This document shows, piece after piece, positions 24,700-38,042 of a DNA stretch of 64,000 bases. The notes beneath the pieces are model-generated. The model worked only from the letters and a program-made list of their open reading frames with translations. It had not been told where the DNA came from and made no database searches. A program made the position numbers and the translations under genes. The stretch lies in the NCBI GenBank assembly GCA_027257055.1, contig JAPVLO010000179.1:1860001-1924000 (forward strand), read 5' to 3'. This DNA is from Cephalopachus bancanus (taxonomy: Eukaryota; Chordata; Mammalia; Primates; Tarsiidae). Each line of letters starts with the position of its first letter. Within the stretch, counting starts at the first letter, position 1.

Positions 24700-24815
24700 A
24701 AGTTCTGTGCTGGGTTCAAACTCCCGCTCTACCACTTACTTTCCATGAAACCTTAGATAAGTCACACAGGTTTTCTGAATCTTAGTCTCTACATTTGTAA
24801 ACTGTGGGTATATGG
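24700..24815 (+). mobile_element. MIR SINE fragment
   Basis: GGTTCAAACTCCCGCTCTAC, then CACTTACTTTCC and the AGTCTCTACATTTGTAAACTG block follow MIR plus-strand order. Confidence 0.75.
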
Positions 24816-27800
24816 CCTTCTTCATCAAGCTGGTGAGGTTCACAATGGGCAGAGCTGGGAAAGACAAGTTAAAATCTATAAAGCATTATATCTGAGTAAG
24901 CTCTTTATGTCATTAATCCAGAGGTTCAAGGTTAAAGACTTGCAAAATAAAATTCCTGCAATGCTCGTTTCCTCAAGCAGGGAACCAGCGGGTAGAAAGC
25001 GGACGTAAGTGATTGCTAATACATTAATGACTGACATGTGGCAGCGACAATGAGACACACAGATGCAATTTGACATTAATGGAGAGATTTGCCTGTGGTC
25101 ATGTACATGGGGGGAAGCTTCACCTGCTCTTGCCTTTAACTCTGGTACGAAATCAGACGTCAGCCAAGATTAATTAGAAGCCTGAAGTTTCATTCTATTC
25201 TGTTGATAGGAAAAGTACATTTCCATAATGTGAGGAAGCATTTATGTAGGACGCAAATCTAGCTGACACTGAGGGAAGGGCTGCTTTATTGTGAATGCTG
25301 CCTGTGTGGTGCTTGTCAGGGCAATTACTTTCCGCTCAAGTGGCTTGCTTTTTAACATTTTATTATCTTAACAACAAAAAACCCTGGAAGCAATAATTAT
25401 TTATTATGTTAATTCTTTAGCTTTCTTCCTGAAATTTCAGTAAGACCATTAAAAACTAGCTGTGCCCTTGAAACAAACCATGAGTTTATTAATACTCAAC
25501 CAATTAGGGGGAAAAAGCAAAGCAAGAGACCGCTCCACACCAGCAATTATTAACTAAGCAGTCAGTTTGCACACTTTCCTTGCCACAGATCTTATTCAAG
25601 AAAACATCCTATATATTTAACTGACTGCAAAGCAAAGTGAAATGTGTTTAAATCATGACAGGGACCTAGAAAATCTGAAAGGAACAGAAGGAACCTGCCA
25701 CACACATCTAGAAAATTTTCAAATTCAGGTTATAGTGGAGGCCATCCTCCTTTCCACCTCTCACAGTATGGATAGAACCTTCTGAGTATTTCTTCAACCC
25801 ACTGTGGAAGGCCTCCAAAGCAAAGGGTTATTTATTTACCTTCTCCACTCAACTTTCCCTCCCCCACTAACACACCTATGCACATGCACCAGTGCACGCA
25901 CCTCCCTTTGTAGTGAACAACTAAACCTTAGAAATGTTACTCTTCTTTAAACACTTTCTCTATTCATGTCACCCCCTTTATAAATAACACATATTCTAAT
26001 CTTCTAGTCCCCCAAATTATTGGACCCCATTGATGGCAAAGATCACATTGATCTAATAAGAGCCCTAGAGCAAGGGGAGAGTTCACTAAGGAGCCATTTC
26101 CTCTTAGGTCTCTGTGAGAGCACCAAGAAGCTCTGTACCACATAACTGAGGGTAGCACTGGCAGAGAGTGATTTTCCCCATTGCAGGTGGGCAGGGGTCT
26201 AACAACTTAGGAGCAGGAAATTCCAGAGGAAGAGTGGCAGAGGACAGGAAAGCATTTGATGGCACCCTTCAGGGGTCCCCAACACTCTCCTTGCCTAGCA
26301 GATAAAGTATGATATGCTAGAGATCTCAGAGCCCTAAACAGGCGACACTGCCCACTCCTCTCTTTACTTTTCTATTTGTCCTATTTTTTCCCTCCAAGTT
26401 CATATCACCTACAGAAACATGGATTATATAAAACTTCAACGATTACTTAGAGTCTTTATTTTTCCATTTCCTAAGTAGCTCTTAAAACTTCTGGGACTAT
26501 CTGATTTAAAACAATGAGGACAAGAAAAGTACTCTTGGTGAGGTATAGTGAAGCTATTAAAGTGAAAAGTCTGACTGTTTCTGGTTTTGAATTGGTTTTC
26601 ATCATTAACAGTACTTTGGTATTTACTTCAAAAATGCTAAAATACATAATGCAATGAATAACTTTAAGTCAAGCAATAGGCCACTAAAATTTTTGCTGGA
26701 GTTCCATTACTGCTGTGGTAATGCTGAGTAATAAACAAATGTTCTGGGGAAAGAAGACCAACAAGTGTGTATATAAGCAATGGGACGTACAGGCAGAGAG
26801 CCCCCAGAGGTTAGCATTACTCTCTCATCAACCATTCTCCCCATCCCCACTTCTCAACAGCACTGTTAGCCTTCTCAGGGGCTTAATTCGCCTCCCTTTT
26901 GCGCAGAAGAAGGGAGGTGTCAACCACAGTTTTAAAAGTCAGTATATTTCAGACTATTATCTTTAGTTTTCAAAATAAACACGGCTCAATTATATTTTCT
27001 AAAATTGTTTCCCTCTCTTTAAGCACAGAATACCTGTAGCCTAGTGTCTAAATATAAACACAAGCAAGCAGAATTAAAAATCTAGCACTCCAGAGATATG
27101 TTAATTCTTGCTCATTTCTTTTCCCTCAAATAAAAGTAAATTCAACAGATCTAAATCAAAAGAACAAGCTGGCTTGTGTTCTCGCTCTCTTTAATGGCAT
27201 TTAAATACAGCAAGGAAGGAAGTTGTTGTGTGTGCTTCAGAATACTTCTGAACTTTTGGCAGTGGGGTTTTACTGTGTTGTATTAGTTTTGGGGAGTGGG
27301 GGATCTCAATTAGTGCCAGATGCACTTGTTACCCTGGCATTCCCCACTCCCTCCGACCACTGGCACTTCCCCCAGTTCTCTGATCTGATTCTGCACAAAT
27401 GCTTAATAAGGTTTTAGAGATTTAATACAATTAGAGTGTTGCTCACAAATTAACCAATCCAGCAAAGAAACAATTCCAGAGGAAAAACCAGCCAAATAAG
27501 GATTAGAAGACAACTGGCTAAGGGTGCAATCTGTTTTTTAAAAACACACCGGGATGCATTTTCACACCTGCATTTTTGAATATTTTGTGTTTTATACATT
27601 TCAGAACCAAGAAAAAATGGAGGTAAGTACTGTTATCTGGAAATCTTCATCTTTCACTGTTTGGCTTCTACAAGTAGAGAATAATTGTCACCTCTTTACC
27701 AGCTCATGCATACTCACAAAATCATCAGAGCTCTTTCTTCAAGGAGTTAAACCCTCATGGATTCAACTCTTACATAATAACTATCTTAAGTAACTTTATC

Positions 27801-27999
27801 ATAAGATAGACATATAAACACATTGAGGGAAGCCTGATAAAGTTAAAGGAAAGCAAAAATGCCAACAAATCCATTATTTACTCCATTCATTTCCATAATT
27901 TTAACAAATGTGTTAAATAACTAAATTAAAATCCTATACACATAATTTTTTTCACTAGTTTCTGTCCCAAATCACCATACTATAATCATGTCACATCCT
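24816..27999. other. Repeat-poor intron stretch, candidate conserved noncoding DNA
   Basis: About 3 kb with no recognised mobile element. The part at 25060-25680 has several homeodomain-like TAAT/ATTA cores (GATTAATTAG, CAATAATTATTT, CCAATTAGG, GCAATTATTAAC). Absence of repeats in a long intron can mark conserved regulatory DNA. This is inference only. Confidence 0.35.
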
Positions 28000-28205
28000 T
28001 AAATACTCTTCTTTGTCATCATTTGTAGTGGTTGTATGGCATTCTATCATGTGAAAGTATCCATTCCCATTGTTGGATGTTTAGGTTGTTCCCAACTTTT
28101 TTTACCTCTCCAAATAATGCCTTAATGAATATGCTTTCGGGGGATTCTTTGTATATATCTACTCTTACTTCCTTAGGATAAATGTATCATATTTAGATAA
28201 AGCTC
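28000..28205 (-). mobile_element. Old LINE-1 (L1M) fragment
   Basis: GGTTGTATGGCATTCTATC, GTTGGATGTTTAGGTTGTT and AATAATGCCTTAATGAATATG match the antisense of LINE-1 ORF2/3'UTR in an ancient subfamily. Confidence 0.7.
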
Positions 28206-29570
28206 CACAATTTTCTTTATGCATCCCAATGGATCACTTTTCTACCCTCCAGCTGTGTACTCTCTGGAGACCTCTGTTTTAGATGAGTCACCACTCTGCA
28301 AATAGTCTCTAATCAGTGGGTGGGCCTCAGATAACCTACCACCTTACCATCTTCTTCAGTCTGACTCAAGCACATTATAAATATCCTTATGTATGAAAAA
28401 TACTAAAATACTTGTTAGATGCCACTGTTGTATTTCCTGAAGAAAAATTAAAAGATAAACTCAAGTTAATACTAGTAAAAGGGATAAGTGTCCATTCACC
28501 GTGCTTCATCTTTTTCCTAAGTAATGCACTACAAGAGCTTTGCTGCCACACTCTAGAACACTCCAGGAACCTGAGCGCTCACTTTTTCTAGTGCCTGAAC
28601 CAACCACTTAACCTGTGTTTCAAGATCCATGTAATAAGATTAACACCCACCTGCTTCCCATTAGAGAAACACTGGAACGACCACACAGAGTGAAGAGGTA
28701 AATCTCAAATAATAAGTGACTTGATGACGTGCAGGTCATTTTAAGCATCTCTATAGCCCTGTATGCTTCTGTTCTCTTAAAGTTCTGCTTCCTGGAACAA
28801 GAGTGAGGTTCAAGTGGAAACTATCAACTGTCCAAAAGATTTAGTTACATAATGGGAAACTAACTGCTCTGCAAGATTCTTTTAGGTCAAGTGAAGAGTT
28901 TATACCATTGTTTAGTGTTCATTTAATTATTAATGATTCATAAGCTAAAGTCATAACATCTAAATTATCTTTAAGTCAGAATTTCCTGATTTGATTTCAG
29001 AAGAGGTAGTTGAGGCAGAGAGACATAAAATATTTGCCAAAGTAGCAAACTAAGACCAGAAGTGAGTTACTATATTATAAACCAGAATTTACCAGCTCAA
29101 TTTCTTCTTCTCGAGGGGCAAGACAGTGTCACCCTCTCAAGTGTTAAAGTCTCTATCCAGGAAGATCAACGCTACATACCCACAGCCATAGGACTCTGCA
29201 CCAGCATTCCCAGTATGTGAAAATCCCAACAGAACCACACTCTCAGCTGTACACAGTACTGACAGGCCAATGGGCAGCAATTTCCATGCTAGGATCAGGC
29301 AGGCTCTACATTCCCAACTACCCATTCCCAACAGAACTCACAACTCCAAAAGGAAGGCACATCCCTCACCTATAAACACTTCCATTTGTCCATCAAAAAA
29401 ACAATGTGAGCCACTGCTTGCATGAAAGCCTTCCTTAGTGATTAAGCAAACAACAGACCCTCATTAGTGGGCTTCTTGTCTTTCCCTGTCATATCCATAC
29501 TTCTTTTAAGAGTAATGTATTAGAGTATTTTAGACCTTCTGAGATACTATAAAATTAGATATATTATACA
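28206..29570. other. Intron stretch without recognised elements
   Basis: No gene or classifiable repeat seen. Confidence 0.55.
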
Positions 29571-29879
<309 letters not shown>

Positions 29880-31785
29880 TATTACAAAATTTAAGTCTTA
29901 CTTCAAGTGACCATGGTCAAAGCATGCATTTCACAGTGGAAGAACTGACGATATTAAAGCAAACATGACACTAGTAAATGTTAAACACAAAAATATTATA
30001 CTTTTCAATATATCTAAATGCAATGATTCTTTTTTGTGAGCATATATACTCATACTCAAACATGACATTAGCTAGAAAAAAAAGAACCTTCTAACAACTA
30101 AAAGTGTGGAAATTCCTGACACTGATTCTTCTAAGTATAACTGTAATCCTTTCCAAATTTTTCTAATTATACAAGAAAAACTCACAAATAAAATATATGT
30201 GATCTAGTTTCGATTCAGTATGCATTATAAAGAAAAATGGTTAAAATATATTTTATCAAATATTTATATACCAATTTTTCCAATGATACTCAGTCAATCC
30301 TCATAAATTGTTTAATATTTTCTACCTCATATTAACAAAAATATGCTAGCTACTGTGACAAGTTATTTTTAGCAGCATATACCTCTCTTTTACTAAATAC
30401 ATAGAAATTAAATACAAAGTTGGATCCTGAAGTCTTTTAAATTGATGTAGTTATTTCTCAGAGTATGTACCTGATTCTTATTTAATTATTCCTAGAAGTC
30501 AAACATCAGAGTTGAATATGCACATTCACACACATTTACCAGAAAAATAGCATGCTTTTTCATAGCAATCCACACTTTATAATAGCTCATAATTGTAGGT
30601 GTCCATTATATGGTATTCCTATAAATTAAAAGGAATGAGAATAGGTTCATCATGGTTTTATAACTTATTACCAAATATAATTAATTCTATTAAATCTACA
30701 TTGTTTTTAAATTTGACTGAACTGCTTTTAGTAATCTGTCATTCTTTTTGCGTTTTTAAAATTTTTTCCTCAAAATGCAAATTAAAGTTCATTTGAAATT
30801 AAAAACTATCTTAGACATTTTCTCATAGAAAGTATGGCTTTGATGAGGACTGCTTTTCTAACCAGGTTATATGATAGATACTGCTCATTCTCTGATTAGC
30901 CTAAATTTCCATCTCTAAGGTTTAACTATATATACATGTGTATTTAATTTTATATGCATATTTACAGTGTACATTGGCTAAAGTATATTGAAACTAATGT
31001 TATTTTTGTTTCCACAACCATTTCTAGATATTTCTGGGTTAAACAAGGTGACTTTAAGTTAAAATAATAATAATAACAGGTATAGTTAACAGGCATCAAT
31101 GAATCTCAGCAAAGCTTCTTGGTCTAATTCCCAGGGAATGAGAAGGTGCACAACCCAATAACAAATCCTTTTGAGACTATTTGGTTTCCTATATTTTGCT
31201 TTCAACAATTTTGAGAATGAACATAACCAAATTGTCAGCTAATAGGCCATTAAAAATAATTATTGATGCTAGATTGCAATATGAACCTTGGCATGTAACT
31301 TGAATTTAAAAGTAGCATCACTGTAACAAAAAATTTCTAATCCTATCATATGAACAAAGTTTCTCAGCACATATTTATGAAAATTGAAATAGAATTGGTG
31401 TTTAACCCAGTTTAACTCTAGCAGTATTATCTACCCACAGATAGATGAAAACTAATTTCTTTAATGCCAAGTTAATTTCTAAAATATTTTTCCAATAAAT
31501 TTTAACAATGATTCAATTGTATACTGATAATTTTAGTGATAACTCAACTAGACAAAATCTAGCACTTAGCGCTCTATGCTCCCATAAAATTAAAGATAGA
31601 ATTGAAATTTCAATTTTTCACATATATTTGCTGCAGAGAAGTTTGATAAGTAATCAATAAAAGACTTTCAAGCTTAAACATGTTCTAATAGGATAATATT
31701 CTATGGGGAAATAAAATGAAAATGCCAGTTAAAGGAGAAAAATTAAGGAGATAAAATTTCTCTCAATCAAATAACAGCTTGTCCA
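29880..31785. other. AT-rich intron stretch without recognised elements
   Basis: Strongly AT-rich. No gene or classifiable repeat seen. Short ATA and AATAAT runs near 31062-31075. Confidence 0.55.
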
Positions 31786-32078
31786 TTTTGTTTTGTTTTG
31801 AGTCAGGGTCTCATTGTCATTCAGGCTGGAGTGCAGTGGTGGCATGCTCACTGCTCACCACAGCCTTGACCTCCTGGTTTCAGGTGATCCTTCTGCTTCA
31901 ACCTCTGGAGTAGCTGGGACTACAGTTGCACACTACCACGCCAGGCTAATTTTTTTTTAATTATTTTTTTTGTAGAGACAAGTTTGCTGGTCTCGAACTC
32001 CAGGGCTCAAGCAGTCCTCCTGTTTGACCTCCCAAAGTGCAGAGCCTCCTAAAGTGCAGTGAGCCATTGCACCTGGAC
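31786..32078 (-). mobile_element. AluJ-type SINE (old)
   Basis: Minus-strand Alu with tail TTTTGTTTTGTTTTG, the body GAGTCAGGGTCTCATTGTC and end CATTGCACCTGG. Internal deletions and diverged bases indicate an old copy. Confidence 0.9.
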
Positions 32079-32794
32079 CTTAAATGAACAATGGAAGGCA
32101 GCAAATCCCTTTGGTACTTGGCTTCTCATTCTGATAGATACCTTTAAAATATTTTTGTAAAAGTTTTATTTTAAAATGTCAATATTCACCACGGGGCATA
32201 AACTTCCTCCTTTTCAGCTGTATAATTACATCATACAAATTTCAAATGTGAACATATCAATGTGCAAGGAATGCCCACTTTTTAAAAATTATCTTATTGA
32301 ATAACAAACAAGAGGCAGAAGACTACCCAGAGTTCATGCCCTGGAACTCTGGAACTTGGAACCTAGTAGTATCTGCTCCCTACTCAGGAAAACCATTTTA
32401 CTAGCAAGATTTCATAAAGCAGTATCTATCCCGTGTTTTGCTCCCAATCCTAACAGTTTAACTAGTTATGTTACAATATAGTTTCCAAAATGAGCAAACC
32501 TGTCCATTGACTCTGTTTTGAAAGTCATCCTCCAAAATAAAAAGACCAACCTGATTAAGTGTACTTGGAGCTGGTGTTCCCCTCAGGTCCTTAGTCCTGC
32601 CATCCAGCTGCAATTGCATCCAAATTACAATTTAACCTGAACCATGCATCCATCCTTACCAGACACAGACAGGGAAGCATACGAAAAGATCCTGGATCTC
32701 AAAGCAGAAGAAGGTTAAACCCACAGTGTGTGCAGAGTGATTCTTTGTCTGTCCAATATAAACAAAGAACAATATACTATGGTTTAGTAACTTC
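32079..32794. other. Intron stretch without recognised elements
   Basis: No gene or classifiable repeat seen. Confidence 0.55.
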
Positions 32795-32799
32795 AAGAG

Positions 32800-32965
32800 T
32801 CAGACGGATTTTCAAATCTCAGCTTTGTCCCTTACAATTTGCCTGATCTTGCACTTTGCTTAGCCTTAAACTGGTGGTAATTTGTTACAAGTATTAAATC
32901 AAGTATTACATATAAAAAAGTACTTAAGACAATGCCTAGAAATTCTAAGTGTTCAGTGAATATCA
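32800..32965 (+). mobile_element. MIR SINE
   Basis: Plus-strand MIR pattern: CAAATCTCAGCTTTGTCCC, then GTATTAAATCAAGTATTACA, GACAATGCCTAGAAATTC and GTTCAGTGAATATC. Confidence 0.7.
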
Positions 32966-35900
32966 GTTATTCTCTTGTTATAGTATTATACTTTACAAAA
33001 AAGTACCACTGTGCTAACTAGAAATAAAGTAGGCAAGGCATCATCCAGCGCCTAACCAAACGTAGTACTGGTTATGCTTTCACTTGCCAATTCACTCTAA
33101 ACCAACACGCACTGTCCCGCCCACATCCTGCAGAGGAGAAATGAGATAAATGGCCTGTCCACTGATAATTCCACCACAAGAAAAGCCAAGGCCCAGTAGG
33201 ACATAGATAACCTGTTTGGTTCACTACTTTCTTTTAATACCCACCTATTACACACGATGGAGACAGAGGAGGGGAAAAGGGGGCAATGGGAGAAAAAAAA
33301 GAGAGAGAGAAAGCCTAGGACCTTAACATCAGGCATGGGAATAAAACAGCAGCCAAGTTTGTGACTCATGAATCTTCCCCAATACTCAACACTTTCCTAA
33401 CTTCTGGCCGAATTCCAATCCCGCACAAAGCCATTCCTTAAAACAGCAGTAAATACGATCTGCATGGAACAGAAGGGCAAGGTGCCAAGCCACCAACAAC
33501 ATGATCTTTCAATTAAAAAAAAAAACAACAGGAAAAATTATTCCAAGTTTGTTCTTCTCTGCAATCCTCCAGACCTTCTCTTTTCTGCATCTACACTAAG
33601 TAGATGACCACCACCTTCAAAAACTCATTTAGTTAGGAAGCATCCCATTTTAAGAGAAAAGAAAAACATCTAAAGAGACTATTTTAAATTGTGTTCTCTC
33701 CCTTCCCTCTGAATAGGACCTGAACAGAACCCAATGACCTCATGGGCAGCTCTTGGTGTCCCCTGACAGGCTGCAGCCCTCCTTACTCCCCAGTTGACCA
33801 CTAGAGAGTTCTCACCAGCCTTCTGCCAGGTCTTCTTTTCTCCATTCTTGGCCTCCAGCTCTCTTGGCAGGCCAACCCTGGAGAGAGAGTTGCCTCTCCT
33901 CTCCCTGCCTAATTTCCATACTCCCCATTCCTACTCAGAAATGGCGGGCTCAGCTGACCTGACCTGGGCGCCCCTCGAGTTCTTCTGTGAGCTCCTTAAG
34001 AGCAAACTTTCGTCTTGGACACCCATATCTAATCACTGCCCCAAAGAGGCCAGGCCCCCAGGTCCTCACCCACAGAACGCATAGGTGACTCTTCAGGCAG
34101 GAGGACTTCATCCTACCTCATTTCACTTTGTCCTAGATGACCATTATTTTGGGGAAAGAATATGCCTTGCAAATAATTCTTGAATATTCTCCTAGTCATT
34201 GAGGATTTCTCACCACTGTGTTTAGTTTTGAAAGATTAATCTTGGGGTAGGACCAGTATTTGGAACAGAATAAACAACATGCAATCAGAAAGCATCCCAA
34301 GAGAAAAAAATGCCAACTTAATCACAGTTTTCCATCTATAAAGAAATGGAGAACTACCTGGTGGCTAGTGGCTTTTTTATTTGAACTAAAAGCAGGCCTT
34401 GGAAGACAGTAAAAAGAGAACATGAGGAATACACGTGTTGACCCAAAGTTGAAACCCTAAGCAACAAAGTAAGGCCAGGAGGTCACATGCAGCCAGCCTC
34501 TATAGCTGAGAAAGCCATTTTTAAATTATTTCATCTCATCTGATTTCATCTTTTAAGGTACTCAAAGTATTATTATAATATCCATTTTACTCTTCTAGGA
34601 CTTGAGTCACCATAAAGAAACCTGACCTGACTCAAATCACATGGTAAAAGAACCAAACATCGGGGCTCTAGTCTCCTAAATCCCTGTCCTGAAATCTTTC
34701 TCATCCTTAACAATGAATAAACACCTCATTTTATCTCCATCTGGTCAGGAATTTTTCCAAAATAAATATTTATGTATAAATTTGCATCTGGTAACAATAA
34801 CCATCTTCATAAATCATTTTGATAAAAAGTCTAAATTCATATTTTTTAAATCACTGAAAAATGCTAATATCCTCTTAATATTCACTTATTTCAATTTTAT
34901 TAATACACAGTTTATTTTGATGTAACTCTCCCCAATAATACTGGAAAAGGTGATTTAAATAAGCAAAGCCCATAACCATTATAGATTATTATATACCAAA
35001 TTGTTTTTTTTCCATGGTAAATACAACTAGACTCTACCCATTGGATTATTTTAAATCCTTCAAATATGGATCCACATATATTCTTTACCTTTGTCAAACC
35101 TCAAAAGATGAAGCAATTCGGTCTAAAGAAAGGGATTAACATCAGGCTCCTGAGGCCTGCCCACCTCCCAGTTGAAGGGAAAGAACTTAAATCAAATTAT
35201 TGCTGGCCTTAGTGGCACTTTCCCCTGAGACCACTACAGTATACAGACAAAAGATTTCACACCTTTCACCTTAATCAGATATTCAGATAGAAAACACAAG
35301 AAATTACAAAAACACAATTCTACCTACAGGATTTGAAACCACAGAGAAGACATTTTTTCCTCCTCTGCTCAAGAAAAATATGGCTAATTCTCCAGCCAAT
35401 CCAGTCAAAGCTACTAAGAAGCTAATTTTTTTCTTCCAATTCACTATTTCACAGGGCTGTAAAATAGTAACAAACATTGCACTTCTGGGCTGTGTCAATT
35501 TTACAATTGTTTTTAACATCAACATGAGAAAACTGTACCAAATACTTAAGTCATATTGCAAAATTATGGCATGTGCTCTGGGGCCAACAGGCAGGGACAA
35601 GAAAACAGGCTTTAGACCCAAGAGGCTGGGGAAAAAGAGCACTTTGGGACCCTAAATCAGTTGTATCGACCAGCTGTGCTGTACCCACTGTCCATGGGGT
35701 ATCTTGAAATGTGTTGAGGCCTCAGTTCCATCAACCCTTCAATATCAGTGCCTCATTTTAACTGTACAGGACCACTCTAGGGAGTAAATAAATGATATGT
35801 AAAGGACCTGGCACCCAGGTAGCATACAATTGTCACATTTCCTATTCCTCTGCTCCCAAGAAACTAGGAGAAACAGCAGCAAATTAATAAATTATTAAAT

Positions 35901-36025
35901 CAGGATCACAAATGGAAGAAAAACTAGGGCTGGAGAAAATCATACCCTTTGGGGTTTGCAGAAATACAGAAAAAAATACAAGGCAATGGCTCAAGGTTAT
36001 TCTATAGTCATGGGGTTCCAACGTT
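32966..36025. other. Intron stretch, possible L2 fragment only
   Basis: A weak L2-like 3' block may lie at 33980-34050 (TGAGCTCCTTAAGAGCAAAC). The open frames at 33097-33369, 33794-34084 and 35304-35655 overlap on opposite strands or lack any similarity, so I do not call genes. Confidence 0.5.
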
Positions 36026-36029
36026 AATG

Positions 36030-36191
36030 GCAGCTATTCTAGACTGGGCACCATGTTTTCCACAGGATGGTCAAGGAGGCAGGTATCATCACCTTTTCAA
36101 GAATGAAGAATCTGGCCTAGAGAGGCAATAAAGTGGCGATGTGACTCTCACAGCTGGTAAATGGCTCAGCCAGGATGAAAACTAAGGTTTA
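36030..36191 (-). mobile_element. MIR SINE interrupted by Alu
   Basis: Minus-strand MIR: GGCAGGTATCATCACC, then GGCCTAGAGAGGCAATAAAG and CACAGCTGGTAAATGGCTC. The young Alu at 36192 inserted at its edge, with the MIR flank duplicated. Confidence 0.75.
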
Positions 36192-36483
36192 GCGGGGCTC
36201 AGTGGCTCAGCCTGTAATCCCGTGCCTTTGGGAGGCTGAGGTGAGTGGATTGCCTGAGCCCGCAGGTTCGAGACCCGCCTGGGCAACTTGGAGAGACCTC
36301 ATCTCTACAATAAATTTTTTAAAAAATTAGGCGGGCGTGGTAGCGTGCACCTGTAGTTCCAGCTACTTGGAAGGCTGAGGCGGAAGGATCACCGAAGCCC
36401 AGCAGGTCGAGGCTGCGGTGGCGGGAGCGGTCACTGCACTCCAGTCTGGGTGACAGAGTGAGACTCCAACTCAAAAAAAAAAA
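36192..36483 (+). mobile_element. Alu SINE, lineage-specific subfamily, perfect TSD
   Basis: Full-length plus-strand Alu, GCGGGGCTCAGTGGCTCAG to GACTCCAACTC plus A tail. A perfect 15-bp duplication GAAAACTAAGGTTTA lies at 36177-36191 and 36484-36498. It carries all markers of the subfamily. Confidence 0.96.
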
Positions 36484-36574
36484 GAAAACTAAGGTTTAAG
36501 GAAGCTATTACCACCTACAGGACACACCCAAAGACACAGGGGGTTGAAAAAGTCGTTATTACTTGATCTCTGAA

Positions 36575-36725
36575 GCAACACCATGATCAAAATGCCACTG
36601 ATTGACCCCATTTGTAGATAAGGAACTGAGGCTAACAACTTCCCCTTCAAGTGACAGTAAGCGGTAGAGTTGGCCCTTGAATGCAAGTCTTTCAAGTTCA
36701 AATTCCTTAGTTTAGTGCTGCCCAT
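36575..36725 (-). mobile_element. MIR SINE
   Basis: Minus-strand MIR: TTTGTAGATAAGGAACTGAG, GTGACAGTAAGCGGTAGAG and CTTGAATGCAAGTC in the expected order. Confidence 0.72.
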
Positions 36726-36889
36726 GATTTCCTAACCGTTTGGCCAAGAAGAAGCATCTTGGGTCATATGCACCGGGTCCTACCAGATCCCTGTGTGGGA
36801 CCCAATTCTTCACCTCTCCTCATACCCACACCTTTTGCCATGATACCCTGTGGCCCCATAAACCAAGGAGTGAGGTCCATTTGCCCACC

Positions 36890-37275
36890 CTTGATTCTAG
36901 GCTGGTCTGTGACTGACTTTGGCCAGAATAGGTGGGAATGATGACTAGTTGCTCTTCTCAAGCATTAGCCAAGAGGGCCTAAGGGGTGCACTTCTGCTCT
37001 CTCTCTCTGACACTGACTGCTTGAAAATGAAGGATCACATGAAGGAGAGTCCTGTCCCAGCTGAGGCCATCCTAGACCAGTCTACAGAATGCCAATCCCA
37101 AAATTTCAAGAGAGCCCCACCAAGATCAACAGAGTAGGGACACATACACAAAGTATAACAAGTCCAGCTTAGATGAGTAGAATCACCCATGGAAAATGAA
37201 GAATAGTAAACGGTGGTTGTTTTAAGTCACTAAGTTTTGAGGCTGTTTGTTACACAGCAATAGCTAACCAATATG
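36890..37275 (+). mobile_element. MLT1-type LTR (ERVL-MaLR), partial
   Basis: An old MaLR LTR: TGACTTTGGCCAGAATAGG and GTGCACTTCTGCTCTC early, then the 3' block GTTGTTTTAAGTCACTAAG, GAGGCTGTTTGTTACACAGC and ATAGCTAACC. The 5' end is uncertain and may begin earlier. No internal viral region is attached. Confidence 0.7.
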
Positions 37276-37326
37276 CCTTATTTCCCAATTTGGAGAGCCT
37301 TATTTTTAATCTTCCACATAAAGATT

Positions 37327-38042
37327 GTTTAACCAAAACAATTTTTTTAGTTTTATTTTATTTTAGATTTAGAAGGTTCATGTGCAGGTTTGTTACATGG
37401 GTATATTGTGTAATACAGGGCTTTGGCCTTTTAGCGTACCCATCACCCAAATAGTAAACACTGTACCCAACAGGTAATTTTTCAACCCCTCTTATCCCTT
37501 TTGGAGTCCTCAGTATCTACTATTTCCATCTTCATGTCCATGTGTACCTGTTGCTTAGCTCCCACTTACAAGTGAGACCATGTAGTGTTTGATTTTCTTT
37601 TCTAGTTATTTCACCTAGGATAATGGCCTCCAGCTCCATCCATGTTGCTGCAAGGACATAATTTCATTCCTTTTTATGACTGCATAGTATTCCATGGTGT
37701 ATATACATCACATTTTATTTATCCAATCAACTGTCCATGAACACTTAGGTTGATTCCAAGACTTTGCTATTATGACTAGTGCTGCAATAAACATATGAGT
37801 GCAGGTATCTTTTTAGGATAATGATTTATATTCCTTTGGATATACACCCAGTAGTAGGATTGCTGGATCAAACGGCAGTTTTACCTTTTATTTTTACTTA
37901 AAAAAAAGCTCCACACTATTTTCCATAGAGAATAAGCTAATTTACATTCCCACCAATAGTGTATGAGTGTTCTCTTTTCTCTGCGTCCATGCCAATATCT
38001 GTTTTTCGACTTTTTAATAATAGCCATTCTGACTTAACCAAA
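37327..38042 (-). mobile_element. LINE-1 3' end (5'-truncated, minus strand)
   Basis: Starts with T-rich tail and CATGTGCAGGTTTGTTACAT, and continues through CATAGTATTCCATGGTGTAT, GACTAGTGCTGCAATAAACA and ATACACCCAGTAGTAGGATT, the antisense of the LINE-1 3'UTR and ORF2 end. It is a 5'-truncated insertion of a primate or old mammalian L1 subfamily with no intact ORF. Confidence 0.93.

Noticed and set aside
35304..35655. Overlapping 112- and 91-codon frames on opposite strands
   Set aside because: Antisense open frames over the same bases with hydrophobic or basic random-looking translations; no supporting signal.
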